From Cristatella mucedo (taxonomy: Eukaryota; Bryozoa; Phylactolaemata; Cristatellidae): a stretch of 64,000 nt of DNA. The notes below the pieces were generated by a model. It ran no database searches and was not told the DNA's origin. It was given only the letters and a program-made list of their open reading frames with translations. This document shows, piece after piece, positions 55,234-64,000 of this stretch. Position 1 is the first letter of the stretch. Each line of letters begins with the position of its first letter. The position numbers and the translations under genes were made by a program. Location of the stretch: contig WPIO01000355.1 of the NCBI GenBank assembly GCA_009760855.2, positions 1 through 64,000 of the forward strand, given 5' to 3'.

Positions 55234-57280
55234 AACTATGCCGCGACCACGATCACAAACACACCGAACACAAAAGAAACATAAAAAGCGAGCACGGGCG
55301 CTATGTGACCATATTCGGTAGGGTCTACTAAATTTTCACGAACGAATGGTGCCCGAGTTCCGTCTGGCCTGAATATTCGCGGCAGCTATGGCATAGCAGA
55401 TCGAGCTGTGGTCGCGTGTCGGCTGTCCGATGATCGACAGAGGGAGCTGATGGGCACCAAGCTCTGCCTGCATCTAGACGTGCCCGAACATTTCTGACCA
55501 CGCACGGCTACCAAGCAACGGCACAGTTCCTCTACTGTGTGTAGCCAGAGACGGGAGCGAACCCGCGAGGCTAGACTGAATGTAGAACCGACCAGAGTCC
55601 ACTTCATTGAGAAATACTCAGCATGGCCGGTTTAGGGATCTCAAATAAGTTTTCATTCGCAGGTTGGAAGTGCATTTCTCCCCAGCCTCCGTGCTAAAAA
55701 CAAAAAGAGTTGGGCAAGCATTTCATTAAAACTTGGGTCCTGCAGATAGGATCAATTGACTTTGGCAATATCTGGATTTGGTGTTAATGTCTGCCGACGT
55801 CTATTTAGCTTGTACAACTCGAGTTGTGACCCTATGGGAAGTATTAAAGTGATGCTTTAGCACAGTAGAGCTCGGTATATAGAAGTGAAAGAGTAAAGGC
55901 ACGTATAATAAAAGGTTACATCTTAAGCGAACACAGTAGTTCATGATGCTTCTCAGTGAGAATGTTTAAGGAAGCGTCACATTTGACTTGAGATGAAATC
56001 TGGTTGCCTCTTGCTGCCACCAGGTAGCTTTTACATATTATGAGGGACGGACCACAAATTAATTAATAGTTTCAAGCGTCCAGTACTATACGCAGGTATA
56101 TAAAGGCAAGCTTAAATGGTAATAAATAAAAGCACTATACATCTCATTTCAAATCCGAAAGCAGCGATATAACTCTTGAAGGTATCTGGAACAATTTGGT
56201 CAGCTAGATGAAGTGTCTCTCGTAATATTAGCAAAACGTGCGTGAAATTGTCTCAACTAACGGGTTCTCAGTACTGTAGAGGCTGGTAGAATAAAAAATA
56301 GAGAACCATGAAGTCTGCGTTCCCAACTAGTTGATAAGAACAGCTGGCCAATAAACAGCCACCGTGGTTAATTGGAAACTTTTAAAACCTCGAACTGACA
56401 GAGCTCAGCTCTGTGCTCCTGCAAGCATTGTAAGCAAGAGCTCTTAATCGACGGTCTTGATTCCATGTAGCAGCCTGTGGATACCGAACCACGTCTACAA
56501 GGCGACATTCGATATACGTGAGTTGGGCATAAAGATTAAGTTCCATTCCACAGAATTACAGGGCCAGCAGCTGTCATAAAAAAATGCAAGTTACAGCACG
56601 CGAGTCGTGAAGGATACCAAGGCATTACAAACCACCCCAACGAAGTAGATCTAGGTGGTAATAATATTATACCTGTAGCCTTGGTGGTGCCGGCTCTTTT
56701 GCTTAAGCATTCTTTCTACAAGCATGCATGCGAGCCTTAAAGAAGCCTGCAACCACAATCCGTGCCCGTGTCGACAAATAAAAGGAAAATGGTTGTTCGA
56801 AATTTTCTAAATGGGATAGAACTAATTGTTCCGAGATGTCCGTTGGACGAAAAAACATCGGCTGGGCGGCTAGTGAAAACGAATTGTTTACTGGTAAAAC
56901 TGCTGCCAGTTAAATTGGGTCGCATCGGAATGTTCTCAAAGGCTTTATAAAGGAGATAAGTAAATGTCCCTTACCTTTGGAGGTATGCGACTGCTGATGC
57001 GAGACAAGTTCATAGCCAGAATCCGGGTAGGACCGCGGATGAATGAGATTATTGAGTGTGACAAAAAGAACATGCTAATATCATTACTATGACAAGGAAG
57101 GTGGCTAGGAAATGTTTGGTGGTAGATGCATTTTTTGGCATGACCTAACTAAAAACTTTGAGGACAGCATGTTCTTATAATCCGTTACCATGCAATTAGA
57201 TGCAGCAATTTCCCAGAAGGCCAAAGTCACTCTAGCAAAAGTTACGTTGACGTTTCTTAAGGCCCCTTCAAAAAACTACA

Positions 57281-57282
<2 letters not shown>

Positions 57283-57335
<53 letters not shown>

Positions 57336-57365
57336 TCCTCTCTCTCTCACTCTTTCTCTGTCTCT
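57283..57365 (+). repeat. (CT)n microsatellite, SD copy 2
   Basis: Counterpart of 2826-2920. The surrounding sequence aligns between the copies, so the tract predates the duplication. Confidence 0.95.
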
Positions 57366-58399
57366 GGTCAAATTATTTCTCTCCGCATCCAAGGATCACT
57401 CCAAGTTTATGATTGATTATTACTGATTGCAAATGTGCTGACGTTTTTGTAGGACCTGAAAGCGGCCACCACCCGACACTTGTGTGTATCGTACTCTCAC
57501 TCTTTTGGTTTCTTATCTACTTGTTTACTGAGTTGCTATTGCACATGGCACTTCCATCTGCCGATAGCGATCTAAATTTGATAACATAAGTACTCCTGTC
57601 ACTCCAATTTCAGTTTTTACCACATGTTAGTGCTTTGAATCATTTTTTTAAACAGTGGCAAACGAAGACTTTGACTATGTTCTGCATTGTAATCGGTGCA
57701 CCAGTTGGAAATACAGTCAATAAATAGATATGAATATAACTCTTAGCTGTAAGCTGATATTAGATCTCCTGTGATGACTATGGGCATTGAATAACGTCAT
57801 CATCACAGTGTTTAACTTTACTAAGTCACAAAGACTAGATAGATTAAACGTGGGGAAAATTCAGATACAGTACTCACCGTCCGGGCGGCTTTCTGTACCA
57901 TCTGGCATGTGTCAGACTCTATGATCAGTGGTCACGATCGGCTTTTGTGTTAGAATATCGTCCGGGGCTATTTAATCAGCAGCCGTTCCTCAGTTTTATC
58001 ATAACCTGTATAATAACTACAATACCAAAAACTTATAGCCTAGCCCATAAGAAATCACGCAACTGTGGATATCTAAAAGCTCATAGGTTCCGGCTTCTGG
58101 GTCTCCCATACCAGTTGCTGCCTTAGCTATGCAGGCGGCCGGTAACCTGCATGTTAGTTATGATCGTCAGCAGCTGCTATCGCTTCGCCATCTTAAATCA
58201 AATACATTCCTAGATATTAATTGTGTAGCTAAGATTCATTAACTATGCATTAACAGAACAAAAGCACCAAGTAGCCGCAGCAGTGGCCGCAACCACCAGG
58301 TCAGACGCTTCTGGTTAAGCAGGTACTGCAAGCTGAGTACCTGCTGTTTCTGTATTCCTAGTAATGTCTCGGATCGATCAGGACGCTACCCCACATGAA

Positions 58400-61270
58400 T
58401 TACTGAAAATCTCTCTAACTTAATGGTCATCAGGCCTGTTGTAATTCCGTCGGCCAGGGTTAAAGCTTGCCTTGGGATCCTCTCTCAATGTGCAATAAAC
58501 CTTTGGTAAAAAGCGACCTTATATCTGAAAATAGTATCGACCTGCACGCCTTAACTGAAACTTGACTAAAATCAATAAACTGCCCGGCTATTGAAGAGGC
58601 ATTCCCATCCGGTTTCTCGTTCTTTTACGCACTTATATCAATCAAAACTAGAGGTGGAGTTGCTATTAACGTGAGCTCGAAATTCAACTTTAGCCATTCG
58701 CAGCACCCTCATAGCGTCATTTTGAATTAATTGTCTCGATCTCATCCGCAAAGAAGCTACAAATATTGGCAGAACTCTATTGCCCAGCAGGTACTAAATC
58801 TTTCTTTATTTCAGATTTCTCTCTCTTATTCATTCCGTGTGCGAGAAATCTATCCTTCTGAGCTATAGGCGATTTCAACGTTCACTTTGATACTTTATCA
58901 AACGCTTTCAGCAACGAATTTCGTGCATTGGCTGACTAATTGTCTATCGTGGCTCAAATGCCTGGCCCTACTCGCATCAAGAGTCACACACGCAACCGGA
59001 TATTCTCATACAACAGCACTTTGTCATCACCAATTATCTTCAAATCCTGCTTATCTAACCACATGCAGATATCATTCAATCTACAGTGTGTGCCCACCTC
59101 CTCCTCCGAAACAACCTTCGAATCACGAATCCTCAAGGCCCTTGACAAGAATGCTGTCGGTGCGAGAATATCGGCTGCAACTCTTCTGCTCAGTCCTCCC
59201 TCCGATCTGTCATCATTGGTAGACAGCTACAAAACCACACTAGCTGACACGTTCTACGAGTTTGCAACTCTGACAAAGCTCACTGTGCGCCCCCGTCCAG
59301 ATGGCCTAGAGTTTACCAAAGATATTTAACTAGCCAGGTCTACTGAGCGAAAACTTGAAATAGCATACCAAAGATCTGGATTTACTGTCCATCGACAGGC
59401 ATATGACTACTACTTTAGGTACCAATCGATCCTAGCAAGGAACAAGTCTAGCTTCTATAGAAACATCGTTAGATCACAAATGTACAAGTAAAAAATGCTG
59501 ATGTTGACGATAAACCATCTCCAAAACCGCTCAGCGCTTAGCTTCTTATATGACGATCCTTGTGATGATCTAAACAATCGCTTGTATCGATTCTTTGTGC
59601 GGAAGATAGACAATATCAGAGAATCTATCCCTACGATGACAACATCCCCACTAGACTGCTGTTCCCCCACTCCTGGCTGCACCTGAATGTCTACATTTAA
59701 GCAGGTCACTAGTGATCTAGTCCTGATGTTCGTATCTCAATCAAACAAGACAAATCCTCTGGACACGATTCCAACTGTCCTGCTCCTATGTTGCATTGAT
59801 CTGCTGCTGCCTTGCATACCTAACATCAATGACGTGTCGTTGGCCTCAGGTTGTTTCCCAGCAAATTTAAAAAAAGTTGTAGTCAGGCCACTTCTTAAGA
59901 AAGCGACACTAGACCAAGAGAACATAAGCAACTACCGCTCAGTCTCCTTTCCACCTTTACTTTCAGACACCGGAATGGTTCGCGGCGGACCAGCAGAACT
60001 GATATGTCGAAACTTCACACCTTGCTAGTAATTCCCAGTCTGGCCTTAGAGCTAATCACTCCACAGAGTCAGCATTGCTAAGGGTATACAACGACCTACT
60101 TAGGAATGCAGACGTGGGTAGAGTGTCTCTGCTGGTTTTGCTCGACCTTTTGGCAGGTTTTGATACCATCTAACACAAAGTTTTTCTTGAGCGTCTCTCG
60201 AATCGGCTGGGCATCACTGGCACTGTTCTGCAGTGGTTCAGGTCATATCTCAATGGGAGACTCTGGAGTATCGACGTCAATATACAACGATCATCTGAGG
60301 TACCTCAGAAATATGGGGTACCTCTGGACTCAGTGCTAGGTCCAGTTCTTTTCTCGGTTCATACTCTCTCTCTTATTAATGTGATTGGCAAGCACAATAG
60401 AGGTTTTCACTTCTATGTGGATGACACTCAGTTTTGCCTTTGCTTTGATCACTCCCAGCCTTCGAGCATATCAAAATTATCCTAAGTTATCTGCTGCATG
60501 TATTGATGACATCCACACGTTGATGACTGCAAATTTTCTAAAACTAAACGATGATAAAAAACTACCTTACTAGTCATGGGCTAACCCAAATTCACGAATT
60601 GGAAAGGCTGACGCTCAAAATTTTTTCCGCCAGCATATGTCCAGTTAAATAAACTCGAAGTATACGTGTAATACTCCAAAGCGACCTCTCGTTAGACTAC
60701 TGTATCAACTCCACAGTCAAATCTGCCTATTTTCAGCTTCAAAACATTGCTAAAATTGGGCTTGTTTAGATAAGGATACCACGTCCAAGTTTTTTCATGC
60801 ATTTGTGATATCCCGTGTCGACTTCTGCAGCTTACCACTCACTGGCTTACCAGCATGTGCGATTATGCGATTGAAGCTGGTGCAAAACTCTGCAGCTAGG
60901 CTTGTCTGTCGTGAGCTTCACAGTTGCCACATTACACCACTTCTCGCCGACCTGCATTGGCTACCAGTCAAGAAACGAATCGGCTTTGGGGTTTTGTCCA
61001 TTTACCAGTACCTTGTAAAAACCTCAAATCCTTTAGAGACTATGCATTTAGTTAACACGCTCCCAACGCCTTGAACTCCCGCCCGACCTGAGTCTAAACA
61101 TCCCCTGACCTGACCAAATTAAAAAAGAACTAAAAAGAACACCTATTAAGGACAGCCTTTAGTGGGTCCCTGTGATTCGTCCTTCATGTGCTAGCTGACA
61201 CTGTGTATTCTGTCACTAATCATAATGTAGTCATAATTACGATGTTTCGATCTTCTGCGAGGTTCTTGGA
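58400..61270 (+). mobile_element. LINE-B, CR1-like, degenerate, inside SD copy 2
   Basis: Counterpart of 6640-9545. GDFNVHFD is at 58868-58891. The linker frame 58940-59329 is longer than in copy 1 (RIKSHTRNRIFSYNSTLSSP onward). The RT keeps an FYVDD box near 60410, which copy 1 has lost. The C-terminal block is open at 60805-61074. The element is interrupted by many stops and lacks its (ATT)n tail, as in copy 1. Confidence 0.87.
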
Positions 61271-61299
61271 TTGCGAAAGAGATAAGTGCTTATGTTAGC

Positions 61300-62000
61300 A
61301 AATGTTATATGACTTATGTTAGAAATGAAAAAAAAAGCATGCCAGAATCAGGAAAACATACTTCGTTGTGGCGTTGCAATATGGTGCACTCAGTAGAGTC
61401 TACCGGAGCCATGCCCCGTTCAGCAACCGAAGAGTGCTTTTGGTGGACCACTGACCGGCATCCTGCCGACATGTCTAGACCTGCTGGGCTGAGACGGACA
61501 TAACTAACGTGAGTTCCCACACGACTCATTTAAGCTTTCCTTGTATCTCTCTTCTTTTTACATGAATCATTGAATGCCGTCAGTGCATAGAGCTGAAGCC
61601 ACGTTCAGTTTGCCATTGGCTGAAAAGTGCCGATAGATTAGGGCAAGTCAATATAAATACTTTTTAGTCTGTTCACATAAGTTTGTACTTTCTATTGACA
61701 CCTTTGAAGGAGTTTATTGTCTTTGCTGTGGAAGTAATTGTTTTGAAACTTAAATGGCTGTGTGGAGCAAGCAGACTAGTGGCGTCCGGGATTTTCCATA
61801 GACAGGCCTGACTCAGTGTGGACAAACCGGCTTGTTGGCTGCTTGCCCATCATGCAGCATTAGAGGGACGTGCAAGTGAGGGTAAGCGAACAGGTAAGAT
61901 AGCATCACTAGAAGCTCTCGTGCGACAGATGATTGCGATGTATTGGTGGAGGCTCTGAGCACGGCACATTTGCCATAGCTTGAGAAGCTGCTACAGCATA
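61300..62000 (+). repeat. Unit U7, segment C
   Basis: Matches 9600-10190 and 17.98-18.66 kb. A frame with the conserved stretch SGKHTSLWRCNMVHSVEST and CFWWTTDRHPADMSRP (61309-61503) is similar in U1 (9631-9816). U2 carries the same stretch with a stop. No function is known. Confidence 0.78.
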
Positions 62001-62520
62001 AGTAGACTTGTGTGGCCGAGTTAAATGTATAATCTCCGGATTATAAACCATTTTTTGGAGCATTCTGCTTGGTGAATGGGCAAATTGGTCAGATCAACCG
62101 ATGCATTTAGAAGCCTCAGGTGTGTCTCTGTATTGCAATCCTATCATTTCATTATCCATGACATAAAAACTAAAGTCGTAAATTTATTGTGGGCGCTGAA
62201 CGTTCTGACTCTACAACATATGTAAATGATGCTTAGAGCTCATGTAATTTTTGACTTTACGGTCGTGGAAGTTCCGATGGCTAGTCGTCCTACTTTTATT
62301 ACATACTATTTTAAGAATCAGGTTACCAAAATGAAGGCGTCACTGACAAGTTAGTCTAAGCTTTTGTAGCACCCAGTTTAAACCAGCGTGCCTAGCTAGA
62401 CGTAGTTCTTTACCCATCGGCCATTAGAGGCTTGCTCTGTGAAGCTCTCAAATTGCTACTTGGCAGCACAATCTACATGTCGTTAGAGTGACATGAGAAA
62501 TAGTTACTTTACACAAAACA
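62000..62520 (+). repeat. Unit U7, segment D
   Basis: Matches the complement of 43.44-43.88 kb and 18.66-19.02 kb: CGGTCGTGGAAGTTCCG near 62260 and TGAAGCTCTCAAATTGC near 62440. No gene is supported. Confidence 0.75.
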
Positions 62521-64000
62521 GTTACAGCTGCATGGGTAACCCCACACAAATGCCTAATCTCAAACTTTGAAACTGTACTCCTCTAATAAAAAACTAATTC
62601 TGGCTTCATAGAAAGCAGACAAACTTGTTCAACAGTCTGTTACTAAAGTCCAGGCCCAACATTTTCTCGTGTTGTAACCTGCCCATCGTATATGGTGGCA
62701 TCTACCAGCATGCAACCAATTGATGGTGAGGTCGGGCCATTTTCTAACTGCGAATAATTTAATAACCGGCACTTGTGCAGCTACGTCCCCAAATCTCGGT
62801 GCTCACGTAAGAATGCTGCGCGAGCAATCAGCCGGTTTAATCGAATTAAAAAAAGGCCGGCAGTGTAGTTTTCTCTTTCAGCATTCGCTCAGTACAAAAA
62901 TTAGTCACTTTTGATATTCTGAGTTTGGACTCTGCAGGTGGCCATTAAGGGCGAGATTGATATTCTAATATATATCTACCTCGGAAAAAATCGTGTTCTA
63001 CCTGTGTGTGCTTAGAGCTTAACAGTGCATAATTATGTGTATTGCAAAACAGTGGGCCAACAAACCAGTATTCTCGAGTACTTTCTTGTGTGTTCCTAAG
63101 TGCTTATCTAAGGACGATGATAGTAAGTGCTCTGCAGTGCTCATTTCAATGCGAACATATGCTGGCTATACACTTGTGCCTGCCCATTATCTTGCTGAGT
63201 TTAGAAGACACCTGCAATAAAGGCTATTCTATGAGGGCGCTGTAGAAAAACTTGCTTGTTTCTATCATTTAACCTAAATGAGCTCGGGACCGTGCTGAGC
63301 CGACATTACACAATTTCGGGAAACACATTGGAAAATGCATGAAATAGGATGAACACGTCTGTGTGTTAGAATATTTTCAGCTCATGGATAGCCAGAAGTT
63401 ACTCTACAACTGGACATCTTCGTGTATTTGGAGCACTGGTCTCAGTGTCGTTCAAATAGATAAATTTCAGAACGTACAGCATTTTCGGCGACGTTGCAGT
63501 TTTTAGTATTAACACATTGAAATAACGTTTACATAAATCACTATTTGCTGAAACCAGTAAACTAAAGCTTTTGAAATGTAGTCACGAACAACTAACTGTG
63601 GGCGAATAACGCCTGCCAAGCTTTTTAAGGCACTGCAATTATGAATGAAGTTGGTACTTCCCAGCCCTGCTAACGAGTACCACATGCTACAACCATGAAC
63701 TTAAGTATGCCGGCAGGGGCACTCCTTCCTAATATACGGATTCATTAATTTTGAATAGGTCTATCTACTTTACGGCCTTAATGAGTTGAGAGGTAAAAGT
63801 GCCAAAAAAAGAAACAGATCACTATGGAGCCCGAAAACGCACAGGCAGGTACACAATCTCTAGCAGGCGACCCTTAGCCTAGATTGACTATAAGAGTGCA
63901 TGGCACAGATCAATCACCTCTATTTGCCAAGCATGCGAGCAGAGCGGTTTACATAGGGAGTCACCTGTTTGGCTGAGCAGTTCCAACGTCATTTCCATTC
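62520..64000 (+). repeat. Unit U7, segment E, cut by the window end
   Basis: Matches the complement of 34.9-36.40 kb and 42.0-43.43 kb, and 10.30-10.73 kb directly. The window ends about 0.5 kb short of where the CT tract lies in U1. Short frames such as 62720-62914 are not conserved among copies. Confidence 0.82.

Larger units (their letters stand above)
54657..58400. repeat. Segmental duplication SD, copy 2, left part
   Basis: Matches 1-3340 plus 6066-6640 in the same orientation. It lacks the LINE-A insertion (empty site at 57777-57791) and about 231 bp of copy 1, where it has a palindrome instead. No open frame is shared with copy 1 over a useful length. Confidence 0.9.

Overview
Eukaryotic, almost certainly animal, nuclear DNA. 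It holds no bacterial-style gene density, operons or ribosome binding sites. It is packed with CR1/L2-like non-LTR retrotransposons, one tRNA-derived SINE, microsatellites and segmental duplications. The only intact protein-coding gene I can support is a family GT14 (GCNT, core-2-like) beta-1,6-N-acetylglucosaminyltransferase on the minus strand (40136-41419). The species cannot be named from this sequence; an invertebrate is my guess.

The window is a mosaic of copies of one unit. In gene-sense order I call its segments C (distal upstream), D (middle upstream), E (proximal upstream), a (CT)n tract, the GT14 coding region, F (3' flank, proximal then distal) and, in two copies, a LINE-B downstream. 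Plus-strand units are U1 (9.6-17.4 kb, coding region broken by a LINE-A), U2 (17.4-19.0 kb, C and D only) and U7 (61.3 kb to the window end, C-D-E, cut by the edge). Minus-strand units are U3 (38.2-31.2 kb, coding region decayed), U4 (45.5-38.2 kb, intact gene), U5 (50.6-47.6 kb, coding region missing) and U6 (30.2-29.5 kb, 3' fragment). U8 (53.3-54.0 kb, plus) keeps only the 5' end and runs into a degenerate hexapeptide-repeat region. The pair U1-U2 and the pair U4-U3 have the same order but opposite orientation, as if a tandem dimer had been duplicated in inverted orientation.

Upstream of U1 and U7 lies a second, direct duplication: 1-9.6 kb matches 54.66-61.3 kb. Copy 1 carries a LINE-A insertion (3341-6065) with a 15-bp target duplication that copy 2 lacks. 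Copy 2 carries a 26-bp-arm palindrome where copy 1 has 231 bp of extra sequence.

Two LINE families recur. LINE-A has an ATTACATT-type tail. LINE-B has the 3' end GCGCCTAGA...GGGCGCTTTATC followed by (ATT)n. All copies seen are broken. Other pieces are a probable solo LTR (36412-37154), an unidentified roughly 770-bp repeat pair (22475-23245 and 28757-29525), and a large (GACA)n(GT)n microsatellite. All alignments and boundaries were made by eye and are approximate except where exact bases are given.
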